Below, piece by piece: positions 13,901 to 28,900 of a DNA stretch of 64,000 nt. Source of the DNA: Sarcocystis neurona (taxonomy: Eukaryota; Apicomplexa; Conoidasida; Eucoccidiorida; Sarcocystidae); assembly GCA_000727475.1 (NCBI GenBank), contig KL647289.1, positions 3,782,630 through 3,846,629 of the forward strand, given 5' to 3'. Position 1 is the first letter of the stretch, and every line of letters starts with the position of its first letter. The position numbers and the translations under genes were made by a program. The notes beneath the pieces are model-generated. The model ran no database searches. It saw only the letters and a list, made by a program, of their open reading frames with translations, and was not told where the DNA came from.

Positions 13901-16900
13901 GCTTGTTTGTACAGGAACGGTGACGAATTTGTATTTGCAAGAAACATCTGAAGGCGCCTACCTGTACTCCACTGGAGACGATCACAGCATCCGCGTGTGC
14001 GTGAATCCGTTTTTCTTTCCTGTTTATGTGAGAGGCGCTGGAAAGCAATGTCCCCTTGCAGAAAGTGGTCAGGACACGGCTGTGAAGGAGTTGACAATTT
14101 TTCCATTCCCTGGGAATGTCTGCAGCTGCGGCGTCCTGGTGCACCTTCACAGAGAGCTCGTTTCCTTCCATTACACCGCAGCCACATCCGCCAGTGTATT
14201 TCTTGCTTTTCTTCTACGTGTTCACCTGCCTGTCCACCTGAACAGAGACCCACGAAAGCATATAACGTACCGCCTACGACATGCTAGGCGCATATGTTTC
14301 AGGACGCTAGATGTTCTCCTATAGGCTTGTTGATTCACTGGACAGCAATGCAGACGTCCACGCACGGACAACACTGCTTGCTGCAAAGGCAACTGATAAC
14401 ATCTGAATCACATCCTCCTCGGTATACTGCTACAAGTGCATCTGCAATCCACCATTTGAAAGCGCAAGTGTTCCTGAAGCGGAGCTGCTTATTTGCATTG
14501 TCGCTATCCTCTTCTGGCAGGTGGGATCCGGTGAGAGGGCTTTGTTGCAGGGTAGTTCGCCACAAGCATGCGGATATCACCAGGTTCGTCTACAATAACT
14601 CGACTAGCCAGAGGTTTCAACCATCAAATAGAACTAGAATTGTAGTGAACCCGCGCGTCCGTCGTGCACCGTACAGCAATCAATACCTCGCATAAATGCA
14701 GGACTGCATAATGGCATACCCTTACAGGGATGTACACGTAGGTACGTCAGGTACGTAGGCGCAACAGCCTCTGTGAAGCCACGGGTGTAGAGTCACCCGA
14801 ACGTACAGAAGGTACGCACGGCTGCATGCATTGATACGACGGCGGTTACATCGGCCTGGGCACGGACGAACGGAGGCACTTGCGAACCAACGTGCATGGA
14901 GACATCGATGTCAATCTAGATAACCCGGATTCTTTTTTTTGCAAGACACCTCTATGACGTGTGAAGCAAACAATGCACAGAATATACAAAGTTCCGAGCT
15001 CAGAGAACACGCAGCCCACCGTCAGTAGCAGTGTGCTCTCAACCTGCTTCGGACTCGTTTGAAGCCGGCGGGCTCAGAAAGCGGGTTTCAGTCTTGTGAC
15101 GACATACAACCTCTACACCTTACCCTGCTCTCGCGTGCTCGTTCGTAGGAGACTTGTAAGCGATCATGGCGTGTTCGTCTATACAATGGATTGAAACTGC
15201 TACGCCGTACATTATTCAGCCACAAATATGCACAATGTAGTACCAATAAACTTTGCCTTTGGCCTTATACGAGAATTCGGCAAGGACGCCCAATTACTCC
15301 TATTTTCCGGTGTCAGATGACTCCCGCTGCGCATCCGCGATCGTATTCTCTCGCAGCTGGCTATTCACGGAATCCTTAGGAGGGTTCGTAACAGGCCACG
15401 AAGACGGGGATGTACGCTTCTGGACTTCAAAGGAGTTCTTCTCATTTTCGATTCGTAACACTAAAGGTAACACACACCAGCGCTCAACATGCACACAGCT
15501 GTTTAATGAATTGCAACCTTGTAGCGTACGTAGGGTTACAGTTACCAGCCGTTTACGCGGAGTCGTTAGGCACCTCCGTGCGTGAGTAAATATTAAAGAC
15601 TACGGCTGGAGAATGAGCGCGGATGGATGTCACACGTCGATGCACAAGACTACGGCTGCAGGCATGCACACCGCACAACGGAGTACAGCATACGGCTGTA
15701 GAACCTTAAAGCTGCGCTGCGCCTCAAAAAAACAGCCTCATCGACATGTAGATTCATTTTATTTGTCCACAGATCACCGGGATGCAGGCGACATGCACTT
15801 TCTGCAAAGTTCTACTCAAGCGGCAAGTAGCCAGGAGAGAGCTTTACTTCAGCGTACAATGTTGCCTCGTAGCCGCGGTTGCGTGCAAGCATGTTAATTA
15901 CACAGCCGTAACAGACACACAACTTCACAGGTGTACGCTTCAGAGTACACCCGCATATGGTATACTCATTCTACGTTCGCAGCAGTACATCACATCTTGC
16001 GCGCAACGCCTTCCGATGAGCAGACTCTGTACGCGAAAATCTTCACATTAGGGAGGTAGGACACACTCTCATACGTGTGGTGGTGCTACGAGGTGAGAGT
16101 TCTACTTTTGTGTCCAGCTGATCCACCATAGAAAAACCGGTGCATCTGTTGGTACTTATCTTCCTTCGAATACGTTATGAATCACCAATACGCTCCAAAT
16201 CGTTTCGACCTTGTCCTGTTTTTAACACCGTTAGGCCAGCGGTTGCATACCAACAGCGTGGCTAGCATGTGCTGTTGGCCAGTACCTGAGATCCGAAGAG
16301 AGGAGAAAATGACGACTAGGCAGGCCCGGCAAGGCGAATTCTCCAGTTCCATCGGGGCCGATGGAGGCACCGGCACACCAAGTGAAATCGACATCCAAGA
16401 TGCTATTCAAATACTGTCTTGTGGCTACGACGGACGCTTGAGTATATTCGAGCTCCGAATAGACAGGGATACGGGGGAAGTTTCAACCAAGTTAGTTGTA
16501 AGGTCGTCCAGGATGTGCCGCATACATCCAGCACACAGGGTCTCCCTTCCTAGTACATCTCCACGCACAGAGAGATGGTTGCATCGATGTGTTTCACAAG
16601 GAGTTCGAGAATACAACTCACAATCTTGTTGCAACAACATTACTGGACTTGCGCTTACGACGGTACAAGCGTACGTACGTGTACATCACATACGGAGGAG
16701 CAGACGGTTCGAATGTAGAAGGGCTTTGTCCAGAGATTCTCAGCGACAGTGCTGCTATCCGCTTACTTCTCTTTGCCTTCAGCTTTAAATGTACACGTGA
16801 TGCACTGTCGCGCATACATAAGCGTGTACATCCCTCTACACACATATCTGTAGTTACGTATACTATCGCGTAGGCACCATTACAGACCCGTTTGCCGATG

Positions 16901-19900
16901 TCTCTATATAACTAGATGGGGGCGCTTGTGAGGAGCACACGATTGGTCCCAAGCTTTGAGTCTGCCGGACAAACTGGTGGTCGCAGCCAGCGACCTGCAC
17001 ACAACTCGTTAGAATAGATGTGCATGCCAACACGAATCTTCACGCACATCTACTGAAGAGTTGACTGATATGTACACTTGTAGAGGTGTCTGCAACGTAT
17101 CTTGAACTATACAATCGATATTCGTGTCTTTCTATGCAAAACTGGTGGTTGAGGACTTCGAACATAGAGGGAGAGGCCCTCAAAGCTACGTTCTAGGGGA
17201 AAATAGTGGACACACTAAGACAGTTCGCCCTAGAAGGCAGCCTTCAGAAGTCACCCTTGCTTTGTCGACTGTTTCTCATTCAAAGTAAACACGTGTGAAC
17301 TGTACTCCCACATCAATATAAAGGTGCATGCTCCCAGGTCCCTGCACCACGGCGAGCAGACTTCACATATATTTTTTTTTTGATGCCCTCCTGACGGCAG
17401 ACGATGCGAGGTATGTTGTGAAATTTCGTTGCCGATGTGTCGGAGGTGGATTACGGCAACGAACCTCCCAATAACCCTGTACAAAACGATAAGCATGCAC
17501 GCCTACAGCTGTGAACACAGGCTTGTGTAGGTCATGACTAGTTCAAGGGGCAAAAGCGTGCGCACCTACGGCGCTGAACACCGGCTTGTATAGTGGTGAC
17601 TGCCTCACGGGGGCCAGCGTAGGTGCTCTCTTTTTGTGCGTATGTCGCCGTGGACTGTAGGGGTTTTCTGCAGAAGCTGAAGCACAAGGTTCAACTATTG
17701 AGTATCCTAATGCAGTTGAGGACAAGTCTCATGCAAAGGGCCTATCACTCATCACAAGATCTTCACATGTATATGCACATGTATATATGTACGTGTATAC
17801 ACGTACGTATATATATGTACGTGTCTAAAGTTACGCGCGTACACAGCAGTTCAAGCAATCTTCCTCGTTTATTTATAACCTTCCGCGTATACTCTACGCG
17901 GTAAGGAACACGTGGGGCACTTTAGTTTTTAGCTACGAAGGAGGGTTAGCAAAAAGGAGAGCAGAGCTCGGGTCTCTTGTCGGGTTTATATATTGTCGGG
18001 ATAATGTACCGGAAAAGAAGGCGTGCAGACGCCATGCACAGTTTTGCCGTGAGTTGAAATAGGGAAGCAGATACACAGATGGATGCGCGCCGATGTAAAC
18101 TGTACGCGCAGGTCGGCGGTAAGCGTGCAGCAGTCGAATGAAACGTATTTCGTAGTTGCAGAGGTAGTGTGCGTACCCGCAGCACGACACATGTGGATTT
18201 TACAACAACTGTTGCTGTCACGTCTGTCAATACTACGATGATCAGTACAAGTCTTCTTCAAAGACTTGTTCTGGAAAACCACCCTTTACTTTTAATGAAA
18301 GCAACAGATAGTCCCGTCAGCTCAAACGGCGTGTCAGAACACGTTAACGCAAAGAATGGGATGTTTTTTGTTGCCGTTCTAGCCGCAGGGCATGTGGAAT
18401 GTGTCTGGTGCACTTTGTTGACCATACAGGATCAATTGACAGGAGGGGCTGGTAACGCGGAAGAGATACTATGCTGCGTGGCGTTTCACAATCACAACGC
18501 ATTTTTTACAGGTACGTGAAGCTTAAGGACGAAAATGCAACGAGGAAAACCAGTTCCGTTGGGAAAGGATGTCTGAACGTGTAAAATACCCATCGTGGGT
18601 CTTCTCCGCATATGTCTGCCTGTGCCTAAGTACACAACAGTGTACCGTGTAGCTAGCCACCGTAGGAGGATGTGCATCTCTGTAAAGGGTGTCCGTACTT
18701 ATAAAGCAGAAACCACCTGAATGGCGAAGCGGCAACCCACAACTGCGTACTAGAGTGTAAATCCACTCCTCTGTTGTGCGCGGATAGAGCATTAACGTCG
18801 TGATCTGCTGTGTGAATGGTCGTCGATGACGCGGGAACGGAATATTGTGGAAGTTCCACTGTTGTTGACGCTCACCAGTAGGTGTGCTGTTGTCGGGGCC
18901 GGGGACAAGGCGCGGCAAGAAGGAAGAAATCCTGCAAGCCAGGCCCAGTACACTGTGAACACACAACTTGAAGTACAAAGGTGTTTGCTGGTATGAAAGC
19001 TTAAAGTGCGCATGCGTATGTTTACGCGGATACATGTCTTCATGTGCACACAGATGCAAGTGAATGCACAGAAATTATGGTTTGAAGGCTTCAGGTGCGT
19101 ACACGTGCGTTTACGCCGACATATGTCTTCACGTGCACACAGATGTAAATGAGTGCACATAATTACAAGATGAGGTGGGTCGCAGGGCGCTCAGAAGTAA
19201 GGGTAGCAAAGCAACTCTTCTCTCTTGTACACGACATGAACCCCGTCACATAGGGTTGCCCACCTGAGAAATGGACACACCTCAACTCATTTAGAGACCT
19301 TTCCAACTGCACATTCTCATGCGTCGATCGCGCTGACACATAGGGGAGAGGCGTAAAGGCAAGCACTCAGCCGTGTCTTTGCAGAAAGCAAGCAGCATAC
19401 ATGGTTGTGTCTGAGACAGTAAAGCTCCTCGGATAGACTAAAGAAGCAGACCATACAATCCCTTCGAGTCGTATGCTGTTTGGCAACGACGTGTAAGGGT
19501 GTGTCGTTCGAATGCGTTGTAGAAGACAAGCAAATCTTTCTATCCGCATACAGCCGTGCCACCTGACTCCTGTGCGCAGCGAAGTTCTTACTGAAGCACA
19601 CTTGCATCGTAGAAACGTGTGCCACACGTTTGGAAGGTCACTGTTGGAACCGCACACGACCACACCCTGCCTGAAAATCTGTACACGCGTGTTTGTGACG
19701 CTAGGTTAATAGTGGTATTCTACCAATCCTGCACCGTCAAACTTGAAGTACGCTCACGCAGGCGTCAAGCGTACGCTGTCGTCATGTGAAGACGTCTGTT
19801 AATGATGTTGTCGCACCATTAATCATTAACTCATAAGTCACATAGGTACGCACAGCTGAATGTCGAGCAACACTGTGTACCATTCACCTAGCGTCTCAAC

Positions 19901-22900
19901 AAATCACGAAATTTGAATATCTCCCTGATTAAGGCAAATCATTCCGATCAACCCACCTCCAGTCAAAATAAGAGAATCTAGGCAGTTATCTTGCACGGCG
20001 AGCTTGTGGAGGAAACACCGTTCACTATTCGGCAAGCGGTGCAAGAGAAGACAAGCCACTTCGCACCTCCGCGGGGTTACAGCTAGACGAACTCAAGCGT
20101 TAAATATCCTTTATCTCCCTTCGTAATACTATACGAATCACTGATCCCTCACAAAAGCTCATGCTGTCTTTTTCATGCTTCACAAATGTCGGAGATCAGC
20201 GAACGTGCGCGCAAGTGGATCTACTCTAGCACTACAGCATGCTTCCCTATCACCTTAAGGAGCTGAGAGCGAAAAAGTGTATATCGAGCTCTACAGCAAA
20301 GTAGGTGTCCCAGCTTGGTCTACCTCAGTAGCGCTTACCCTTACACAAATTCCAGAAAGCAGTTGTCGTGATTTTCTTAGTAGTTTGCGAACAATTTGAG
20401 ACCCCCTGCAACTGCAGCAGTTCAACACCAACGCACATAGCTCAGTAGTCTCGCATACGCTCCGCTGGAGCGAGAAACAATTTTCAAAGAGAAAAATCTA
20501 ACAGTACCTCAAGCACATTTGATTTTTAAAGGTGTGGCTGTCTTTCGCTTTCTTGTCAGCGGGCAACTCTTCAACCATAACGAAGTGGTCTACTAAAACG
20601 TTGGCTCCCGAGGAAGTGCTCGACGGACATCAAGCAAGTGCTATTAGCCGCTTGTTTCCTTTTTTCACTCCTGATGAGTGCAGAATTACTCGACAATAAG
20701 CGAGTCCTTGAATTATATCTGTCTTGTGTACCAAAAGCAATAAAGAGGCGCACAATTTTTTGCCGTGCGTTGTTAGAGTAGAAGAGTAAGTTTTACCAAG
20801 TGTCGGTTGCACCGCTTTGGTGACGGTCAAAGGAAATTTTTAGAAGGCGTCTGGACCTCCTTCGCGAAAGTGGGGTTTTCCAAAGGATAGCAACGGGGTT
20901 GTCGCGACTAGGTCAAGTCTTCACACCGGTGCAAATCTTTCGAGACTAAGAAATTTGATGTTGGTCAGAGTGTGCAACTTTCGGAAGAACCCTTACGTCA
21001 TTAAGCGTGTACGAGTGGGGTTCCGTTTTTAGTGCACGCTGGGGTGAAAGCAGAACAGAGGCAGTGCTTGAGGGCTAGCTGGTCTCGTGCTGCACCTGCG
21101 CGTACATCAAGCTCAGGATGACTCCAGAAGCAGTGCGGCACGTGTGCCAACCACACAAAAGGAACAGATGCTGCACAAGGCAGACGCTCTTCACATCAAT
21201 AGAGTACATAATTGGAGTCGCAGCTGAAGGCACCGACTTGTGTGTCAATCAGTTTCACGCGGAAATAACGCGAATGGTTCATCCGCGACAGATGACAGCA
21301 TAGTGCGACGTGCCTATATTAGATGGTAGAATATGAGGATAGGCGTCACGTGGTGTGTTTCAACGTGCATTCAACAGAAGTTGGACGTAGATGCCTGAAG
21401 CAGCAGAAAAAAGAAGGCGACAAACTGTACCCGACCATTACGTGAATGGGCGAGTTACATTCATGAGCGCTACTGTGCCTCTATTGCATCAAGGCGGGAG
21501 TTGTCGATGGAAGCAAAATTCGCAGTGTACACGTGTATCCTGCATTCATTCCTTTGGAATGGATTACTGCACGTGTACCATACCAGGAGAGCATACCCTT
21601 TTGCCAGTGTACACACGTCGAAACTGCACTACGCGTGTATATCCTGCCCTACAAGCTTCGGGATACTGCGAGTGCACTTTACCAGAGGTACACTACTGCT
21701 ACCACTTAGACACATGTTGATCTCACACTGTGGCTTCTCTGTTCGCAGGACGCAATCACAGCCCTCTGTAAAGCTGCGAATCGGCTTTTGTCAGGTCTGA
21801 AAATTCATCTTGTATGGAAGTCTAGCAGTTCACGGCAGAAATTACTTTGGCCTTTTTGCTTCCTGTGCTGCGGAGAGAGATTGTGCGCATTTTAGCTCCC
21901 GACTGCATCGAGGTAATAAGGGGAAGAAGCACAACGTTGGTCTAGGTGGGCTACCGGAAACAACTCACGTGTCCATCCATTCATCCTCGAGCACCTTGAA
22001 AAAGGACGGAAAAACGAGCGGACGTGCGCCTCCATATGTAGCACACTGTAGCGCGTGTGTGGAGGCAGTGAAATACGGTAGACAAGACGACTTCTGAGGT
22101 GTGTAGAGCAGCACACAGGCACCCACTCTTGTCTACGTGCCCGCTGTTGCACCGGTTCTTCTGTGCGTACAATTAACTGATTCACGCACCGGTGGAGAAC
22201 AGCGTGTACACTTACATGATTGCGAGTACGTTGAGTTTCTTTTGTTCGCTAAAAGGCGCTCACGACATACACGCACACGCAGATTTGTTGCAGAGAGAGC
22301 GAGCGTGGGTGCTCGAGATGCTGTTTGCTAAGCCATTTCGGCGAGTCTGCGTGTCTGTTCCTGGTGTCCGTTTTTCGGTAGGAAGTTAGCAGAACAAGGG
22401 CAAAGCAGTCACCCTTCATAATAGGTGGATGATGCCCTTGGCTGCCCGTTTTTGTCAAAGTGTAGCCTCTTTGTGGTTTTTGTTATTTCCACGCATCTTT
22501 GTCGCTTCTGTGCTTGACGCGGCTCAGCGGGGTGCGCAACGCTTCATGGTGCCACGTGCAGCAGGACCCGAGCCGTCGGACCACTGCCGTGAAATGAACT
22601 GTGTGCATAAGTACGCATATGCTTGTCTGATTGACATTCACTGTCGAAAGCCAAGGTTTCGCTGTTCTTGTGTGTGGGTGTGGACACGGATAAGTTTTTC
22701 TGTGTTAGTCCCTGTGTATATGCATGTGCACCCCTCAGCCCTCACGAGCCGCACTTGTACAACCCCCCTTCACTCCCCTAAAAATCTGGCATTTCTACAT
22801 TCTGCTGTTGGAATGTGTGTCAGCCTTCCTTTGCTCTTCGACTCTCCTTGCAACAGACTCTCCATCTATCACTTCTTCTGCTAAAAGGTGTGTCAGCCTT

Positions 22901-25900
22901 CTTTTAGTCTTCGACTTCCCTGTCAACAGGCTCTGCAGATCGCACTGTGCGAGTATGGACTGTGGAGCCCTCGCAATGCATACACGAGATAAAGAATCAA
23001 GGCGACCCTGCTGCTTGTCTGATTTCTTTCGAAAGCGCGTCAGGAGCCTTCTGGGCCTCTATGACCTGGGCAGGAGACATTTCTGTGTGGGACACGAAGT
23101 GGCGTCTCGTTGCGTCCAGAAAATTCCAAACTGCTATAAATTGTTTCGCCTGCTCTGAGTCGTTGAAACACCTATTTATCGGCACAGGTGAAGATTTGAC
23201 TTTCTTGGCTCTCCTCGTATTTGGTACCACTAATCCGTTTGACCAGAGACGCATCCAAAACAATAGGGGCGATAGCACCCCTGCAGGCGCCTACAACGTA
23301 CAAGTATATATTTTCGCACTCAAATACTTACAGTATGACACTACATCTATAGATATACATTCGTATACATATATATATATGTATGTATGCACACGTTAGC
23401 GCCAGTGGTCCCTTCAACTTGTATGTATCACCTACGCGTCGGCCCCAAGATACATAAAACTGATGGCGTATGCAGTGTGAGGACAAACCACGAAGTCGTC
23501 ATCAATCCTGGTCACAAGCTTTGTCTGCCAGGCAGTGGTGTACTTCAGCCTAGCGAAGCATGCTATTCGCTAAGAAGAAAATTACAATTTCTTTGGTGCG
23601 GGGGACTGTGAACTCACCGCAGTGCTGTTTCAAGGTTCACATACATGTGCACAGTTGTGCAATTACAGATAAATCTACAGACGTAAAACATCTGTGCTAG
23701 TGAATCCGGTTTGACGCAGTGTTGCGCGCACACTTTTGACAACTGGAGTGCTTCAGGTGGAGGCCGACACCTATTACACATACACTTGTGCACCCAGTTC
23801 TCTATCTCTCGATACGGACAGACATATTCCTTCTACCTGTGCACGTTTATGTGTGTGACCGTAATTATATGTATTAAAGCATCTACATCAGTGTTTGGAG
23901 GGAAGGGGAACCAATTACTTGTACGAGTGCGCATGCGCGTTCGTGCCGACTGCAAATCAATGGGTATCAAGAAAATGGTGCTGGCACAGAGTTCAACATT
24001 TCACTTCTAACTATTGTTTTCGAGCGCCCCAGCCCAAGCGCCAGCCCTCAGATAGTAACCATGACTGGTGCACCAGCACTACGACAGCGCACTTGCGAAT
24101 ACAAAGCGTCGTGACTTGTGAAACACCCTGCTATGTGCGGAGTCATGCACACCTGTGTGTCCACTTCTTCACAGTTTATATCGTATATACCCGTGGCATA
24201 GACGACTACATCTGACACGAAGTTTTCGGATGGAGACGCTTGTTTTATCGGGTGTTACATGTTGCAGTGCTGCATTCCCGCGTATTTATTGCTGACACTA
24301 TGTATGTTTGTATATACATGTATCTATGTATATATGTATGTCTATGAAGACGCTTGCGAAGAGGCAAGTAAAAAGCCTACACATGTAATACCCGTGTTTT
24401 TCCCCATACCGTGTTATGAGACTTCCTACACCGAAAGGCCGGGTACGTATGTGAGAGCTGTTCTGCGCACTTCATTACACAAAGGCATACATGCATAGAT
24501 ACACGCATGCATATATAGTCAGGTATAGAAGCATACCGATATGCGAATATACGGGGGCTTTCAGATGCACTTCGGTGCTATTGCGCACGCTCCTCGGACA
24601 GAACGTAGCAGGACGCATTGTCATACATACCTACATGTCCAAGTGAATATATTCGCACAGCGTTTGTAGGCACGCTTATAGAGACCATCTATGTTTGCAG
24701 ACAACGGGTGCTAGTGTTTACACCTGCGGATTCACCGCGGTATGTATACACGTGTGCATATATGTATTCGTGCATCCTTCCACGGATATGAACGTGTGTG
24801 TGTCTGTACAAGTATACATATATATACATATATATATACATATATATACATATATATATACATATATATATATTTATGTATATATGTGTGGTTGTCCTAC
24901 AGACAATGGGGTGATCCTCACAACGCCGTTACCGTCACGCCAGAAACTGACGGTCATTGAAAAGGGACGCGTTACCGTAGGGGGAGTTTCATTCCGAGAA
25001 ACAGAAGAAGAAAAGCACTCACAAGCAGAGGCAGTGGACTGTGAGTCTTCCCCAGAGTAGAACAACTTTGGGCATTGTCTCCTATATGCACTGTCTACGC
25101 AAGGAGATGCGCTGACGTCTCACTCGTACAAGTTCTCCTGCCTGCTACATTCGCAATCTATAGAAAAAGTGTATTTCTTACGACTAGGAGATAACTGCAG
25201 ACGATTATGCCGGTGGAGGCTGCCGGTCTCGGTTCGTTGTATTGCCATACACCCTAGTCAGCGCCACGTCCCCTGGGTGTGCCCGAAACACGTACCCGGC
25301 TACCCACCCGCAGAGCTGCCAGGATGCGCACATACAGGTCCGGTCCGTGTCTACAACTGTGTTCGAATTATGACCCCGAGTGTGGTCGTACCTGCGTCTC
25401 ATGATCTGAGAAGTTCAGGTATCTGCTGTGTAGGTGAGGACGTGAGAAGGCACACTTGGGCCTGCCGTCTCATGGGGAAAAGCAGGGTGCGCATGGGTAG
25501 TAGAACGTACATACATACGTACATCGTTTTTACACATATAGAGTCCTTTTTCGCTTTTCTGGAGTAACGAGAAATCTCAATGTGTTGCTACCGCGTACAG
25601 CCCGCATCATCAGCGCAAGTTCCTGTATATCTTCAAGGCTGTTGTTCTGGCGGCTTATCTCGTTTTGAGCTAATAAGAACCCATTGGTGTGAGCACAACG
25701 TCGCCCCCTGCAGGTCCCCCTTAACATTTTAAGAGGGACCTTCATGCTCAAGAACGTATGCGCACCACCTATCTGCTGTGTCATTGTAAATGCGCGCTTC
25801 TGCGTAACAGACACGTACAGCATAAGCACATTCTTGCTTTTTTATCTGTGTGTACATCCATCTGCAGCGCCGAAAGTTTCACCGTCAACACGCGTGGGAA

Positions 25901-28900
25901 CAGTATACTGCAGTGGACTCTGGATACACGAGCGTCCAGTTCCACAACTGAGCACGCTTGCCTGCAAAGCAAGCTGTAGGCACACGGATTCGTGCTTATG
26001 TCAGCAGCCTGGATCTGTGCAGCCATGCATATACGGCATCCATGTGGTGGCACGAATCACTGGAACGCCTAGCACGCAGTGCACATCGGTACACACGCAC
26101 GCCCGAACCTGCTTCCGCAAGCCACATGACTTTTCTGTGCATTTGCTTGCGACACCTACGGGGCACGGTACACATGAATGTATACATAGAGATACATACG
26201 TACGGCGACACACAAACGAGTATACACATACCTGTGTATAGAACGTATTTCTGAATGCCTGTGTGCAAATAAGAACTGTTGTAGCGGTGACAGAAAAGAC
26301 CGTATGCGCACGAGAGAAAGGATCACCATGTGAACACGCGCATGGCAATGTGTGAGTACAGAAGGCCACTCCAGCATACGCGTCTAGAGTCTAAAGTACG
26401 GAGGTACTTTGGGTGTCAAAAACTCATTTTAGAACACGTCAACTTGTGCGCTCTTAATGGAGACACAGACACTCTATACCGTACATAGGACGCATATAGT
26501 CGACTCTGCATAGCGTCGAAAACCACACATAGAGAGTATATTGTGCGTAGAGAAGCCACTGCGTTGTGTGCGCTCCTCCACCTCTGGTTACGTACGCATA
26601 CACAAGCGTGTAGTTATTTACACATGTAAACTGGATGGGCCCTGTGCTCAACAACGGACGTGGGCACAGGCGGCAACACGTTCTCTTGCCAAGGGTGTGC
26701 GTATCCCTGCAGAAACCCTCTTTCCCTCTACTCAGAGTAACATATTTTTAGGGACACCTACGTGTACGCCCACGTAAAGCCGTAGACACATAGGTACAAA
26801 CGTACTTAGACAGGTGTGCAGATACGGCCTCTCATATTTGGTGCACCCCTCTCTCAGCTAGCGTATACGAATATTACTCAAGGAGGTCCACAAAGCGCGT
26901 CTCACCCCGTAACCACTGAGTGCTTCAGCTGGTGTTCACCTCTATTTAAAGTAGGTCTCAAATACGTATTCAGCTGATGCCAGGATAAACGTCCAGTTCT
27001 ATGGGATCTGTCGGGTGTAGAAATAGGCACATACGCGCATCTGCCCCTACGGACAGATATCCATCCCGGTGTGCATGTATTTGCACGTGCAACTGTGTAA
27101 GCGCCCCCTCTCTACCGCAGACGCTGCAGCAGACGACACACGGGCAGATAAATACATATATGCGTACACCGTTACAATAAACACATGTATACTTGTGGAG
27201 CTATGTGCCCCCTCTCTTGAATTTTTACGTGTATGCTTGCGTAGATGGAGTATACGCACCCGCCCAGTATACGAAGTAGCAAGATCATACGTTTTTACAT
27301 AAGACTCTGTCCACGCCTCGATTTTGTTGCATGGTCAACATCCTACATTCGCGTATAAGGGTGTCAGGTAGCACAGCGAACATAAAGTTCGGACTCCTGC
27401 GACGCCAGCGTCTCGGCTGACAGATGAGTGAGCTCACACTTCTCGGTGTTCCAGCGGCTAGCGGTGGCTGTCCTCTAGCATAAACTGCCATTTCTTAGTA
27501 GAAATCCTCCTCTCCTGTATACCGTAGATGATTTTGGGAGCTACTTCGGAGCATAGTTCCTCTCGTCGTCGGATGCAGCACGTCGTCGTTCTGCTCCCTA
27601 CTCCAGAAGAAAGTGGTGTCTTCATGGAAGCGACATTGTACAGGAACTATGTTGTCGATTCTGCAGATGCTACTTTGAGCGAGAATTTTCCTGTCGGTGT
27701 GTTGTGCCGGCAGTATGCTTCGCTGCACGATGATGTGCACGCGCAATATATATTAGCGGCAGCATCGCTATCGTCCACGCTTCATTTTTGTCAGCAGAAA
27801 GCGCAGGAAATTCCGCACCGCAGACGTCTCGCAGACGATTCACACGATATCAGTAGCAGGGGTTAGTAAGTAGGGGAGCAACACGCCTAAGAACAACTAG
27901 ATGACGCCAGCAGCAGCAGCAGAACTACCAACTACGCCTGACATGTACACATGCAGCAACGGTGCTGAACACGCCTCAAGCAGCTACATCAGCTGCAGCG
28001 AAAATCTTTACACCGCCTACACTATCTACACAAGAAGCGGCACTGGCACCCAAGAAATTCACTCTGTACGGTTCTGTCTCTTCCCCCAACAGGCGCATGT
28101 AACTACGTTATTACACGTGGCAAATTCACGGCTGGATGTGTATGCATCTGCTCAGAGTTACGCAGTGGACTTGTCGAATGGACTCATACAGAATTTACAG
28201 TGGCAGGAGCATCATCGTGAACATCGCAGCAATAGCAGAAGCAGCACCAGGGTAGCTCTTGACAACTGCTACTTCAGCTCCACAGTAGAGGACTTGTTCC
28301 CACCAGCACGCAGTGGTCTGGCAACAGCAGCTGTGGCACTGCTAGCTGCACGGTGAGGAAGAGCTGCATCAGCAGCCTCCGCTACGTAGTGAGCAGCAGG
28401 TAAAGCAGCAGTAGCACCAAAGTAGGAAGTCGTAAGGGAGGAAAGCTCAAGCAGCAGCCGACGGGATACAACGCCAACGGTTGCACGCGGGTACCGCACA
28501 AGTGTGCGTATGCATCACACAGGTATGCGATGTGTGTGCAGCGGGATACACGGATCACATGAGACACGGTGATGGTCAGCCGCGCGCCGAATGACTATTA
28601 TTCTTACAAGGAGCGCGCTTACGGAGCGCCGTCTGCTAGTGTCTGTGTTGCTGTTCACCGGCGGGCAGTAAGCAGCAGGTGGCACGAATGCAGGAGGGCG
28701 GTAGCACCGGCGCACAGGCACCTTCAGCGGCAGAGAGGAGCTCTGAAACCGGTCGACATAGCAGCACAGTGTATCTACCTACAGCTTCAGTATTGGCAGC
28801 GCGAGTAGCAGCGCCCCCACAGCACGCTACGAGTGCGGCGGCGGACGAGGGAGGGGCACGTAGCGTGGCGGAGCGGGGAAGCGCTCGTCAGGTTTACCCA

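Noticed and set aside
16700..16720. GGTTCGAATG resembling a tRNA T-arm (B box)
   Set aside because: No matching A box, acceptor stem or anticodon arm could be built around it.
19740..21060. Nuclear copy of organellar (mitochondrial rRNA) DNA
   Set aside because: Base composition is not AT-rich enough by eye and no organellar gene or rRNA fragment could be recognised. Kept only as a compositional anomaly.
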